NCBI RefSeq assembly: GCF_035222375.1
Contig: NC_085890.1
Location: forward strand, 1,860,001 to 1,924,000
DNA length: 64,000 bases
Direction: 5' to 3'
Origin: Podospora pseudocomata
Taxonomy: Eukaryota > Ascomycota > Sordariomycetes > Sordariales > Podosporaceae
The notes below the pieces were generated by a model. The model worked only from the letters and a program-made list of their open reading frames with translations. It was not told the DNA's origin and ran no database searches. A program made the position numbers and the translations under genes. This document shows positions 1-11,647 of this stretch, in pieces. Position 1 is the stretch's first letter; every line of letters begins with the position of its first letter.

Positions 1-433
1 AAGGATGGTGCCGATGAAGATGTAGACTAGAAAAAAGTTATCATGTCAGGTGGAACCCCAACCATTAGCAGCCCGGCATAAAATATACTTACAAACACCA
101 CGACCAATGAACGAGAACAAGAAAGATCCATAGCGCGAGACCTGAGGAGGGATCTGGAACTCGAGGAGAGCGGTGGCCAGACCAAAGAGGATCACGTAGA
201 CCCCGATAATCGACGACTGGCTGTTATTCCGTTGGTAACGATCCTTATATTAAGTATTGGGTACATCACCAACAACTTACAAGCCAACGGGGAAAAACTG
301 GGAGATACCGCCAGCGACCATAAGACCACCCACCACCAAGTTCACAATGCGGCTGTGGGAGGGAATAGTTAGCATATGTTTTGTTTTTTCATCATCCCAA
401 GATATAACACGGCCAGCGATGTCCGAGCTCCAT
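1..433 (-). CDS. TVP15: Tvp15-like COPI-associated Golgi membrane protein (3' partial)
   Basis: Exons on the minus strand are 433..411, 352..281, 220..93 and 26..1, and the gene runs off the window edge. The 83 visible residues read through all junctions in frame. They show three hydrophobic segments: one with VNLVVGGLMVAGG, one with IGVYVILFGLATALLEF, and one with SFLFSFIGRGVFYIFIG. This is the pattern of the COPI-associated/Tvp15 family, small tetraspan proteins of late Golgi vesicles. The start ATG at 433 gives a short first exon (MELGHRWP) joined to RIVNLVV; its donor GTGTTA is weak, so exon 1 is the least certain part. Introns of 58, 60 and 66 nt follow the fungal norm. The C-terminus and the fourth membrane segment lie outside the window. 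Confidence 0.82.
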
Positions 434-1763
434 CACGTCGACCCTTGCAAATCCCGACGACTGGTGCTGTTTCGGCAGTGCATCGCAACCCAGTATCCAC
501 ACACTTCGTCCTTCATCGCTAACACAACGCAGGGTCTCGAGGCTCGGTCAGGCGTTCTCGATGCGGCGTCGTCATTGATCCAATACCACCACCGACGTCC
601 AACCCTTCTCGTGCATCGCGCCAATCCATTTGATAGCGCACGATGGGTAGTCGCATTCCGCTATTCCTACCGTCGTCCTTGCCTTCTCCCCTCATTTGAT
701 CCAACCTCCTCCCCTCTACAGCGCCGCGCAACAGCAACCTCGATTCGATATAACGAAAAGCAAAACCTACAAGATGTTTGAGAAATCCATCGTATTTTTC
801 CAATCGAGTCTTTGTAACTCTGTCCGTGTCTCGCTTCCGTGTCTCGAAGTTCGTCGGTCGGTGGGAATCGGAATGGGAATGTCTCGTCGTTTTTGCTAAT
901 TGCGCGGCGTTGTTTGGGTGATAGTTACGTGTTCCTTTCTTTTGACGTCGTGCAAAAATAAAAAAAGATTCTAGAAAGAAAAAAAGGAGCTGCCTTAGGG
1001 AAGCTTGCGCAAACTTGGTCAGGGAAACCGACAGGGGGAGCTCTTCCGAACAACCAAGAGAGCTGGAAACGGAACCCCAAATGACGCGGCGCGGCGCAAC
1101 GTGGTGCGGAGGGCTTCCGTGTATTAGGTAAGACTCCTCCGAACCCCGGGTCCAACTCAACAACCGAAGAAAACGCAAACATCAGGAGGACCTAGGGGAA
1201 TTGATTGCAAAAAGATGGAGGTGGTTTACTTGAAGTATATAAAGGTATGAAGACAATGTCATCATCACTGTATTTTTGAAGAATGCAGACCCAAGATACC
1301 TAGGTTGTGAGTTCCAATAGTTACACTTCCCAAAGGGGTTAAGCCTCAAGTATGATATCATCCGAACGCGGTTTCATGATCCCCCTCCCCTCGCCCACCA
1401 TATCAACATTGATTAAATATTTCCCAGGAACCGGGTTGGTGGTATCATTCCTATCGATTGCAACTCTGCAAAAGTATGGCCCAGATGGTTCAAATGAGAG
1501 TGAAAAAGTGATTGTAATACTGTTGAAGATTGATTGATTGGGATTGCCGTGTCCTCTAGTAAAGGAACCCAAAGCACCTATATACCAGCTTTCTCTACCA
1601 CCCAAAACGCCAAAGGCCGGTCGCTATCCCGTGCTGTCTGTTTAAACTCCAAACCCGTGCGAGCCCAGTGTTGCTTTTCTCGCCCCATGCACTCCACAGA
1701 GAACCCCAGGCCCAATGCACCAACCCAAAGCCCATGACAAGATTAATATCCAGCAAATGGTGA
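434..1763. other. intergenic region between TVP15 and the sre 3' end
   Basis: No gene is supported here. The stretch holds the TVP15 promoter and 5' leader (about 434-1200, with a poly-A/T-rich patch near 958-990) and the 3' flank of the sre gene. CCTAGG-type motifs occur near 1190 and 1299. The open frames present have no recognisable domain. Confidence 0.6.
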
Positions 1764-3484
1764 TTACCCATCCAACTCAGCCAACTCCCTCTCCTTCTGC
1801 TTCAACATCTCCCTCATCCTCTCCGCCTCCAAAGCCAACACAGCCCTCCTCTCCGCCTTCTTCTGCTCCGCATCGCTCGCTCCCATCAAACTCCCCGGAC
1901 TAGGCAGCCTATCCTGCCTTGCCCCCCCTTCCTCCCCCTCCCCCCTCCCCATCATCGTCGGGTTCAAAATACTCTTGATCGAACTTAACCTCTTCGTCTG
2001 CTCCCCACTCTCCCCCTCCGGATCCGTTGCCGAAAACGACCTCTTCCTCGACGGTGACAAGAAACTCGCCGGTGACAACGACGTCTGCCGATCCCCACCC
2101 ATATTCATCAACATAATCGGCGCCAACCTGTTCTCATTGTTGAGCGATTCCGGCTTCGACTGCGACTGCTGACTGGGCTGGGAGGAGTGGTACTGTGCCA
2201 GGTCGCTAGATGGTAACGGGGAGGTTTGCCTATTTTGCATGAGGACATCCTCCGGGACTAGTTTCAACGAGGATTCCTGCTGTTGCGATTGTGATTGCTG
2301 CTGTTGCTGTTGCTTCTTGCCAAAGCCCAGGTTGACAGACCCATCGGCGTTCATCGTGCCACGCTCTTTTGGCGCCTCTGGTGATGGCGACTGCGAGTAG
2401 GGGCGGTCGAGGGTGGCACTCTCCATTTCTGGGCTGCCACCGGCGGCGGGGATGACTCTTTTCCTACGCTTGATGACGGATTTCTTCATCGTGACTGGGC
2501 GGTGGACGCCATGGAGTTTGTAGTAGAGACCTTTGAGAGGGTCAGCATTGGTGTATCCAAACATCGTCAGCGCTCAACACCTACCACAAGCATTGCAAAT
2601 CGTATGCCCAGCCTCATCCCTCCGCCAAAGAGGAGTGATCGTAGTCCCGCAATTCTGGCACGCAATCACAACAGTTGTGTTCTGACTCTGGATATGAAGC
2701 GCGCCGATATCAATGGGAGTTGGCCCGTCGCCGTCGCTCGGAGTCGACGCTTTCGTCGCAGCTGCTCCACCGCTACCACATCTCAAGACGCCGCTCTTTG
2801 ACAGCCTGTTGTTGTACGCCGGGCAACCACCGCACCCTTCAGCACCGCCAGTGCCATTGCATTTTCCACCACCAGGACAGGTGCCACTTGAAACTTGATC
2901 CGCGTTGACATATGTCGCTGCCGGGCTAGGAGCGAGCGCAACCTGAGCTTTCGGGGAGAGCTTGGCCGAAGGCTGACGAGTGCTAGGGATAACGTTTGGG
3001 GGACGCTTCAGATTAACCGGTCGGTGCGTGTTTCGAGCCTTGAGATACAATCCACACGCATTGCAAATCGTGGCCCCCTGTGGTGATCTTCTCCAAAGAG
3101 GGGTTTGTGTTGTGCCGCAGTTACTACAAAATTGTCAGACAAAGTCCTGGCCGAGCAACGTGGAGTTTTTCCTCACCTGCAAACCTGGCCGGCATGACCT
3201 TGAGTAGAGCTAGCAACACTCTGACTTGAAGGACTGTGGGCAATCGACTGAGGACTCGGCGGGTTGGGAGTAAAAGCAGTCGCCCGAGATAATAGTGGCG
3301 AGTCTTGAGGTCCCGATGTTTCATCTGGTTGCCCATTTGACTCCATTTTTGAACGGTCCGAATTACTCGCAGCTGCTTTGGAAGTGACAGGTCTTGTTGG
3401 CAGGGCAGTTCGTCGAGGAGCTTGCGCCGTTTCTGTCGGTGGCGGAGATTGTGGGACCGGAGACGCTTCTGACAACGCCATCAT
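1764..3484 (-). CDS. sre: SRE/SREA-type GATA transcription factor, repressor of siderophore and iron uptake genes
   Basis: Exons are 3484..3177, 3123..2585 and 2530..1764, giving 537 residues, about the family size. Two GATA zinc fingers of CX2CX17CX2C form are present: Cys102/105/123/126 and Cys258/261/279/282. Both carry TPLWRR and CNACG. Between them lies the diagnostic Cys-rich segment (Cys185, 191, 200, 203, in CPGGGKCNGTGG...GC), which in this family senses iron. The C-terminus ends in a predicted coiled coil (RRAVLALEAERMREMLKQKE), also typical. Both introns interrupt finger codons. The first follows Cys102 inside finger 1; the second splits the Gly codon after the last Cys of finger 2. 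Family members (Neurospora SRE, Aspergillus SreA, Ustilago Urbs1) repress siderophore biosynthesis and transport genes when iron is replete. The upstream region carries two perfect ATCWGATAA sites, so autoregulation is possible. Confidence 0.95.
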
Positions 3485-4053
3485 CGTAAGTCACAGGCGA
3501 AGGGATACGCTCTGTTATAATACGGCAAGGTGAAGAGTTCGGTGTTGGGAGCGAAAATATGCCCCAACATATGACAGAATTGGCCGTGGGCTAGTGTCGA
3601 GCCGTCCAGCGAGCGAGGCTGAAATCTCAACCTAATCGAACGAAGATTGGTCTTTTGTCTATATAGAAACGAGCGGCGCTAGCAACCAGTCTAAGGGGAG
3701 TGAGATTGCCCTGTTTGACTGATTGATAAGAGCTGCTGCTGTCGTGGATGGGACAAGGCCAGCACGCCACTATGGATTCAAATCCGAAGGAACCGTTGGA
3801 GGGGCGACTTATTGCTGGAGCAGGTGATAATGGTGGAGAGTGACACCACTGGGCGATTGCGTAATTGGTCTGTTGTGGTGGGATGATGTTGTCTACCAAG
3901 GTCGACGAGATGGGAGAAAGAAGATGGTGAGCAGGTTCGGAGCAAAGAGTATTTTGTCAGATGAAGGGGCAGGGGGGGGGGATAGGGGGAGCCCCCAAGT
4001 GCAAATGATCAACTGCGTGGGATGCCTACTCCACCGCTCCACCAAGGCCGTGG

Positions 4054-4062
4054 TTATCTGAT
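4054..4062 (-). promoter_or_regulatory. candidate Sre/SreA binding site (ATCAGATAA)
   Basis: The plus strand reads TTATCTGAT, that is ATCAGATAA on the minus strand. It is a perfect match to the ATCWGATAA consensus known for SreA-type iron GATA factors, 570 bp upstream of the sre start codon. Function is inferred. Confidence 0.5.
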
Positions 4063-5004
4063 CTAGGCCGAGCGAAGAAGGGTCCGGGGATCTGATACCG
4101 ATCTGTCTTCTAGGCCTGGACTATTGATTTTCTGGACCCGGAAGACCCAAGGATGCTACGCCGTATTCAACTGACGGGGGACGGGATGGGGACAAGACAG
4201 GACTACAGGACCTCACAAATCCGTCCCGGGCTCGTCTTGGTGATCTCTGGAGATGTGGTGATGGACAGCTCGGACTTGCAGCGGTTTGGGCAGCTAAAAT
4301 CTAGAGAGGCAAACCTCCGTGGTTGGGGCTGTTTCCAAGAGAAAAGGAAGGACCGGCTGGGTTTCGAAGCCCATCCCGGAAGATTGGGTCCACTTGGAAG
4401 CGCGTCTAGCGAATCAGGGGCTTGTCAATGTCAGCAGACAAGGTCTTAGTGGTCTTGACCGGGGTGTCCTGGGACTTCCCAGCAGCGTCCGTCATTACAT
4501 AGGCAGCGCGGGCTGCGAGCGTGAATCCTGCATTATGTATTAGAAAGCGGTGAGAGAAAATGGTGGGCCCCAATGCAACATTCTTGCTACGATATGTTCT
4601 TGATACGCAGCAAGAACTGATTTTTTTTTTTTTTCATCTCAGCGAAAAGCTTGCGCCTCTGTGGGACCAAGGGTGTCGCGGTCGGCTGCCCATCTCCGCC
4701 GCATCAGGAGGTTGGCCTTGGCGCTGCCGTGATCTGCGCATTGCCAGGACACCCAAAACTCCACCTCCGAATCAGATTGGCTCCTCGTCGACAAGATTGC
4801 AGCGACACCATACCCGATATGCCGTGTGACCTGACAAGGACCCGGACCGCCTTGTGCACTCCCTCTTTGTAACAAAGTGAACATATCTCGCGATCATGTG
4901 GACATACGATATCATATAGTTAGTGCGCGGGGGAAGAGAGAGAAAGATACGGAGTCGCTTGTTGTTGGGCAGAACGGCTGCTACAACCGAATGATGCGAT
5001 TTGA

Positions 5005-5013
5005 TTATCAGAT
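5005..5013 (-). promoter_or_regulatory. candidate Sre/SreA binding site (ATCTGATAA)
   Basis: The plus strand reads TTATCAGAT, that is ATCTGATAA on the minus strand. This is a second perfect ATCWGATAA match, about 1.5 kb upstream of the sre start codon. Function is inferred and the distance is large. Confidence 0.4.
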
Positions 5014-6202
5014 CATCAAGACAACGGTGGCGAGCGATTGCTATCCGAATCTTCGATAACCAACTTCGGCTTCCCCAGACGAAACTGGGCCCGAAGGTGC
5101 CAAATCCGGTTGGCCTGCTGGCGCCGTCTTCCCATTCGCCCCGTTTTCGGCGCGACTGGTTGCCTTAGCATTGCCTTGGTATCTCGGCCTCGTCGGCTGA
5201 TCATCCTATTTGACAACCCAGATGCCGCCAAGCATTTTTATCAATTCCATCAACGAAAGTTGCCCCCAACATCACTATCACCCAAGATTATGATGTTCGA
5301 ATCAGCTTACAAGCGACAGCACAAGAAGCGGGTCCGAGGTTTACTTTTTTGCGTGGTTTTTTTCATCAATGGCTTCATGTGTTATTTTTCTCCCTTAATG
5401 TCGTTTCGGTTGAATAAAATACTCCTCAACTCCGCTCCTCATCCGGACCTTTGAGAGAAAAAAACACAGCCCCCCAAAAATTCTAGAACAGGGCTCCGCT
5501 GTCGTCTGCCGGCTCTTCGTTACAGCCAACTCCACCGAAGAGAGGTCCGAATCCGGGGTACAGGATAATCAAGATCCATTTGATTGGTCTCGTCCTACAA
5601 GAAAAGATCTTAGCGGCATGGTGGAATACCATGTCGATCCACTGCGGCATCGGAATTGCAAATCCAAACCACCAGATATCGGCGCTGCAAATCTGGCATA
5701 CTCTCTTACACCCTCTTCTGCAAAGCCCCCGTCTCTAAGTGGTAGATATTTCCCGGAGATGTAGATTCCCTGAATCCACACAATCGGTAATTTTCTCAAT
5801 GGGCTAGATGTTTAGCCCGTTGAGCAGAACTAGCAACATCCTAGCAAAGCACAACCACATGTTTGGTGTAGTAGGGCTTCGAATGACGGCAACTCTTTAG
5901 AGAACAAGTGTTTGCCTCGGTTATGACAGTGACATTAAAAACAAATTAATCACCCAGTCCTGCAAACACATGGCTGATGATACAATGATGAATATCAACT
6001 CCTCCCAGGGTATATATATACTACACAACAAGATCAAAGATGCGAAGACAAAGGCAACAAATCAGAAGAAAAAAAAACATGAGAAAAGAAAAGAAAAATC
6101 ATCAGCAATAACCTCATGAACGCTATGTCCCTTCCATGACCATAAACTCATCAAGTCATAATACCCCCAAAACCAGTATTCGCAATCGACCGCCAAAGCA
6201 GT

Positions 6203-7575
6203 CTACAAGTCTGGATCATCAGACTCGGATAACTCCGCCATCACTCCCTCGACATTCAGCAGATCAATCATCGCTTCCCTCGCCAAGTGAACAGGAATTG
6301 CAATGGACAGCGCATTCCAAAGCCACTGCCCTCGATCATTCATCGGGACCTGATGCAGAATGACAATCGGGTTCTTTGACGACGACGGATCAAAGCTGCT
6401 CAGCATGACCATGTGCTGAATGACAGAAAACTGGTAAAGCGTCGGTGGCTTGGAGACAAACCTGTTGCCCCTCGCAAGAACCTCGCGCCATCGTTGCCCC
6501 AGAGCTCTCAACCTCCTCTCGATACTGCGAGACATGGCATCTTCAATCTCTCTGTCGTAGCTGCTCCCCTCTTCGTCGCTATCATAGGCAAAAGAATCGT
6601 GATCAACCCCCATAGAGTTGTCTCGAGAAATTGGCATGTTGAGTAGCCGCGCAGTGTAGTCGTGCACCAGAACAATTGAGAGTTCCTTGCGGGGAGTCAT
6701 GCTGGCATCCTGCATCGACCATTTGATGTAACTCTTAATAGCCTTGACAATAAGACCGGACGCCTTGTCCTGGAGGCCGAGCTCCTCGTAGTCGGTGACG
6801 TGCTGGGAGAGGTAAAAGAGGCTCTCGAGTGCCTTGCCAGCTGTATTTCATGTTAGGTACTGTTATTATGGCAACCAAAAGGAGGTAGAATATGTTACTT
6901 ACCTGCGTGAATGCCCTTGTAGGCATGAATCACCACACGCTTCTCGCAATCCGAAGGAGTGAAAACATCGTCAAGATGAGGCTGATTGATGCCCCACATC
7001 TTGAAGCAGATTTTCCAGTTGGATGGAATCATGGGATGCAACCCACGCAGATAGATGAGCTTGTGGACCTTCTTTTGATCTTCGTTCCAGTCATCGTAGC
7101 CTTCCAACCGACTGACGCCTTCCTCATAATCGCCAATGATCTGAGGAATGGTGCCATAGTCATCCCAGTCGCTGCTTGTGTCGTAGCCATCTTCATGGAT
7201 CTCCAGAGGCTCATCCTCCTGGATCACAGCCAGTCTGGAGGTTGGGCTGTATTGACCAAAGGATGGTTGTCGGTGCTTTGGGTAACCACCGCGTAGAAGG
7301 TGACGAGACTCGGGGGTTCGTGGGTCAGAACTGGGTGGTGTAGAACCTTCCGAGTCGGTCATATCAACATCGCCATCGTCGTCTCGTTCAATGCTTTGCT
7401 TGATATCCTCCTCAATGCACTCTTGAAGACGGGAGTCTTCCTCATATCTGTCGCCATATTCGGATGTGGGTGGTGGGCTCAGGGGCAGAGGTGGGGAGGA
7501 CTTGACTGACTCAACCCACGACCCGACGCTTGCCATGAGCTTTGGCAGCGATGAGAGCGCACCGGAGGGCCCCAT
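6203..7575 (-). CDS. unrecognised acidic protein, two exons
   Basis: Exons 7575..6903 and 6840..6203 join through a GTAAGT donor and a TACAG acceptor to give 436 residues. I do not recognise the family. The N-terminal half is low complexity: Pro/Ser-rich, then strongly acidic (DDDGDVDMTDSEGS), then a DTSSDWDDYG segment. The C-terminal half is better ordered, with a helical look around GKALESLFYLSQH and AIKSYIKWSMQDA, a Ser/acidic patch (DSDEEGSSYDREIEDAMSRS), and a final segment around ALSIAIPVHLAREAMIDLLN. The first true ATG is at 7575; the frame is open slightly further upstream but without an ATG. The continuous frame across the intron and the ordered C-terminal half support a real gene. 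A nuclear or chromatin-associated role would be a guess. Confidence 0.75.
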
Positions 7576-8819
7576 CGCGACCACTACGACTTTTCGAGGC
7601 CGAAATATCTCTGAATAGTGTCAAGTAATTGAGATATCAAAGGGCCTGTCGTGTATTTCCTCGAATTCCGTGATGGAGGGAAGGTTCTGAAATGGTGGCG
7701 GGCACAATTGACGATGGTTTTGGTGGCTTGAGTTTGTGTTGGTTGCGACTTGTAAAGCTTGAATTCTTTCTGGAAGCTCGACAATCAATGTCTTTGTGGA
7801 AAGCGCGGGAGAGAATGGAGGAGAAGTGGGCTGTAAATGGGGAACAACGTGGGAACAACAGATCAAGTGAATGGCCTTTTCCGTTCCAAAAGTGAGGCTG
7901 CTCCCATAACGAGCGGGAAACAATGGACAATGTGATGGTTTGTGTCTAGGTGTGCAAGGCAACTTCCGGAAGCAGATGAGTAGCAGCCACCTTCCCAATT
8001 GCAAGAACCGAGCTTCAGTTGGGCCCCTCCGGAACGTTATATCGGTAAACGGAATTCCTCCGGCGGATGACCAAGATGATTTTCATCTCAGCTGCATTCG
8101 GCGGCTCATGTGTGCAAATCATGTAGCCCGTCGTGGCCCAACGCCAGAAGTCACTGACAGGCTGGCGCAAGGCCATGTGGAAGCACGAATTGGGATTCAA
8201 TTCTTCAAGGGAACAGGCAATTGTGCCCCTGATTCGTACCTGTCTGGCCTCAGTAAGCCATCACTTACATCATCACACTTCCCAACGACATAAGGCAGCC
8301 AGCGAAAGGGATGCCCAATCTGCTAATAAACGGCAGCTGGCCCAGCGGCTCAGAGGATTGAATGTAGAGAGGCCAACGTGGGGGTTGAAGTTGGGGTTCA
8401 AGGTAAGGACGGGACATCTGGTGCAGGTGGTTGAACTCCTGCAGTAGTTCACCATTCATACTGGCAGTTTGTCTTGAAACACACTCTCTCATAGACATGA
8501 TCATGGAGGCAAACATGAGTTGACGTTGGAAACACATGTCGAACAGCGGATAGCTCCATCAATTGTATAAGTCAAGGTGGGGGGTACCTGGCAATGACCA
8601 GGTGCAGGGGTAAACAGCTTCCCAAGTTCCCACCTTCCAAGCCAAATGCCGACCCTCAGAAGTGGCCCGTGCGCCCCTTCCACTCACGCTAGCAATCCCT
8701 GTTCCTATTTTCGCGTCGGGCGACTTTTTGATGCTTGCAACTTTTTGTCTGGAAGTACCGAACGGTATGCGAATACATGCAACACTCGACTAGTTGCCAA
8801 CGCCCATCCAACCCCAACA
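7576..8819. other. divergent promoter region between the unknown gene and the acinus-like gene
   Basis: No gene is supported. The stretch separates two divergently transcribed genes, so it should contain both promoters and 5' leaders. A frame open from 8646 into the downstream gene has an upstream ATG at 8646, but the segment before 8820 has no domain and the SAP domain begins just after 8820. Confidence 0.55.
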
Positions 8820-10772
8820 ATGGCGACCGAATTCGAGAAAATGACCGTTACGCAGCTGCGGGCAGAGCTGAAGCGCCGCAAGCTTGCCACTACCGGTCTG
8901 AAGGCTGCGCTTGTTGCCCGTTTGGTGGACGACGAGGAAGGGCAAACTGCAGCGGCCGACCAAACAGCACAGGACGAAAGCCCCGCCGACGAGCCGGAAC
9001 CTGTTCAAGATGCGAATCCAGAAGCGGGGACAGAGAAACACGATGATGTCGCTATGGACGATGCGCCGGTAGCAGCTCCAGAGAAAGCCACTTCGCCAGC
9101 TCCCGCCTCGCCTTCCCCGGCTGTCAAAAACGAAGAGACTGTCACCACTCAACCTGATTCTGCCATCGAGCCTGAAATTACAACCCAAAAAGACTCTAAC
9201 CCTCCCCCCGAAGAACCTGCCGAGGTCGAGCCCGTCACTATTACCGAGATTGTTCAAGATACAGTTAGCCGAAAACGTCGGTCTAGAAGCCCTCCCCCGT
9301 CTGGTGACGAATCATCTAGCAAGCGAGCTCGACAAGACGACTGGGAGGAGAAGGCCGAGTTGGAGGAGTCGAGGAAGGAGCCAGCCTCACCGGCCGACAA
9401 GCACCTCGGCGAAATTACTCCCTTCGAAGTTGTGCCCCCAAGGAGCCCCGAAACTCGACTTCATGACGAGTCACCGCCTCACAAACGTCACGAGCGAGCT
9501 TGGGGTCAAAGGCTGGAGGGCAACCAACCCAGACACCAAGAGCAAAATATGGATATCGACGAGCCTATGGACGAATTTGGTCGAGTTGAGCGGTCTAGGC
9601 ACCCTGCCACGTCTGCGCTCTACGTCAAGAATTTTATGAGACCCTTGAGGGAGGCATCAGTGCGCGAGTATTTTGCCCACCTTGCCGCTTTCCCAGGCGC
9701 GCCCGTCGATGACAGCTGCATTATCGACTTCCATGTAGATCAAATGCGTACTCACGCTCTTGTTAAGTTCGACAGCGTTTCGGCAGCCTCGCGGGTCCGC
9801 ACAGCGTTACATGGGAAGGTCTGGCCAAATGAGAGCACCAGGAAGGAACTTTGGGTTGATTTCATTCCCTCCGAGAAAGTCGCAGAGTGGATTGACCTCG
9901 AGCGCCAGCATGGTCGTCAGACACGCTGGGAAGTCATTTTCGAGGACGACCCAGACACCCAGGAAGTCGTCGTGGCCTCTCTGGTGCAGTGTGATGGGGC
10001 CAGTTCAGGAAACAACAACTCGGGCAACAGACCTGCCCGGCAACCACTTCCGCCCCCGGTTGTTCCCACCGGATCCGGACGGAGATTTGCTGAACTTCAA
10101 GGCCAAGGATTCCCTGCTGGTCCCCGCGTCCGCGGCAGAGGTCAAGCTAAGCACGACCTCGAGAACTTTGAAAACACGAAGAGAACTTCTACAGGCCCGC
10201 CGCTGTACTACCAGCCCGTGTCGGAAGAGTTGGCCCAGCGACGTCTCGACAATATGCAGTCCTACTACACCAAGGACCGCTACCGCGACATGGGCCGCGA
10301 GGACGAAATCAACCGGTACACCTTTGAGAGCGGAAGCCAGTTTGTGGATCGTGGAAAGGAGGTCTTTGTAGGTATTCGGCACCCTATTCGCGAAGCCAGG
10401 AAGCGTCGCGAGCGTAACGAGCTCCGACGTGGGCGTGGGCGTCGCACACCTTCTCCTCCCCCTTTCAGGCGCCAGGATGATAGGGCGTACCGGGTGCGTG
10501 ATGACCGTGCTGGTGGTGGTAATTGGAGTCGGGATCGGTTTGAGGCCTTGGATAGGGAGGATGATCGGATTGGTGATGGTGATGCCGGCACCAAGATTCA
10601 TCCGGATCGCCGCCTTAGCATGGAGAGAACGGATAGAAACGATGACCGCCGCTGGGAGAGGGGGGATGATGTGCCCAGGTCGAGATTTGATGGTGCACCG
10701 TTGCCGACGTATACTGGGCCGCCGAGGAACCACCGTCGCCGGGGTGGTGGTGGTGGTCGGAACAGGCGCTAA
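8820..10772 (+). CDS. acinus-like SAP domain / RRM protein (ASAP complex type)
   Basis: A single exon of 650 residues. An N-terminal SAP motif (about residues 7-41, TVTQLRAELKRRKLATTGLK) is followed by a long acidic and Pro/Glu-rich linker with a basic RKRRSRSPPPS patch. An acinus-type RRM follows at about 263-345 (ATSALYVKNFMRPL through THALVKFDSV). After it comes a segment resembling the RNPS1/SAP18-binding motif of acinus (TGPPLYYQPVSEELAQRRL, about residue 460). The tail is Arg-rich with RGRGRRTPSPPPFR and ends in HRRRGGGGGRNRR. Acinus scaffolds the ASAP complex, a splicing and exon-junction-associated assembly in the nucleus. The ATG at 8820 is chosen because the SAP domain begins six residues later and its context is good (caacaATGG). 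An in-frame ATG at 8646 would add 58 residues without a domain. The 3' coding end is strongly G-rich. Confidence 0.85.
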   Translation: MATEFEKMTVTQLRAELKRRKLATTGLKAALVARLVDDEEGQTAAADQTAQDESPADEPEPVQDANPEAGTEKHDDVAMDDAPVAAPEKATSPAPASPSPAVKNEETVTTQPDSAIEPEITTQKDSNPPPEEPAEVEPVTITEIVQDTVSRKRRSRSPPPSGDESSSKRARQDDWEEKAELEESRKEPASPADKHLGEITPFEVVPPRSPETRLHDESPPHKRHERAWGQRLEGNQPRHQEQNMDIDEPMDEFGRVERSRHPATSALYVKNFMRPLREASVREYFAHLAAFPGAPVDDSCIIDFHVDQMRTHALVKFDSVSAASRVRTALHGKVWPNESTRKELWVDFIPSEKVAEWIDLERQHGRQTRWEVIFEDDPDTQEVVVASLVQCDGASSGNNNSGNRPARQPLPPPVVPTGSGRRFAELQGQGFPAGPRVRGRGQAKHDLENFENTKRTSTGPPLYYQPVSEELAQRRLDNMQSYYTKDRYRDMGREDEINRYTFESGSQFVDRGKEVFVGIRHPIREARKRRERNELRRGRGRRTPSPPPFRRQDDRAYRVRDDRAGGGNWSRDRFEALDREDDRIGDGDAGTKIHPDRRLSMERTDRNDDRRWERGDDVPRSRFDGAPLPTYTGPPRNHRRRGGGGGRNRR

Positions 10773-11647
10773 ATATTTTGAGGAAAGGATGAGGAAGGGG
10801 GGGGGGGGGGCATCTGATCTGCACAAACTGGCAGAGGTGTTTGATCTATCAAGCCGTTTTTGTCTTTGTCGTTGTTTGGCAGGGCGGCGTTGTAAGACTA
10901 CATATAGGTGTTGAAGATGGGGCGGCACTGCACTGACGATGGCGAAAAGGGAATATAGAGACGAGCGATGTCGAGAGAGCTAGCAGCAGCGGTGATTTGG
11001 TCATCGAGGGCAGATTATCACGAGCCCGGATCTGCAACGCTAGGATCAAGGTGGGACATTTTTTCTCTGAGCTTTTGCCCTTTCTATAAAGAAGCTACCT
11101 ACTTGCTGGGGCTCAAAGAAGAGCACAGTATATAACTCGAGAGCTGAAACAAAAAATGAGTTGGTACATTGAGAAAAGATGGATAAATACTAGCCGTATT
11201 CTTCAGGAGCTGAGCGGAGGAGATGATGGGATGGGGAGATGAAAAAAAGACATGGGGAAGAGAAGCTACCAAAAAGCATTGCAGTGTGTGCAGATTAGAT
11301 ACCCGTGTAAACAGACAGATACGTGTAGTCAATGTACAAAATGAAAAGTTTTGTAGATATTGTTCCCAGAGATGATGTGGTGTGATGATTTTAGTTCGGC
11401 ATAATAACGCCTTTTGATCATCACCGATGATCCCAACCAGTCACCAGCAACGCCTCATTATGATAGCAATACTTGATACTCCGTACAACCCTATAGCACT
11501 ATGTATTCACATACACACAACCCCCACTCGAAGCAACGCTCGCCATCCCATTTTTCTTCTCCCAAAACCCCTACTCCAACCCAAACTCCCCCAACTCCAT
11601 TTCACCACACTCCTCGCCCTCTGTCCCCCGCGCTGCCACCCCAAAAA
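10773..11647. other. convergent 3' flanks of the acinus-like gene and TAH18
   Basis: No gene is seen. A run of G bases sits at about 10797-10810. The rest is A/T-richer sequence between two convergent genes, expected to hold both terminators and 3' UTRs. Confidence 0.6.

Larger units (their letters stand above)
3485..6202. other. 2.7-kb intergenic/promoter region upstream of sre
   Basis: No coding gene is supported. Open frames such as the one around 5038-5454 show no domain and mostly lack good ATG context. A G-run lies at 3969-3978 and a T-run near 4621-4634. The region is upstream of sre and downstream of the next minus-strand gene, so it probably contains the sre promoter and 5' leader. 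Both ATCWGATAA sites fall here, plus a TGATAAG at 3724-3730. Confidence 0.6.

Noticed and set aside
3764-3790. B-box-like GGATTCAAATCC upstream of sre
   Set aside because: There is no A-box at tRNA distance and no cloverleaf pairing.
5038-5454. 138-codon open frame upstream of sre
   Set aside because: No domain, composition unlike neighbouring coding regions, and it includes T-rich sequence ending in a generic hydrophobic stretch. More likely promoter sequence.
8646-8819. Upstream in-frame ATG extending the acinus-like protein by 58 residues
   Set aside because: The extension has no domain character, while ATG 8820 has good context and leads straight into the SAP domain.
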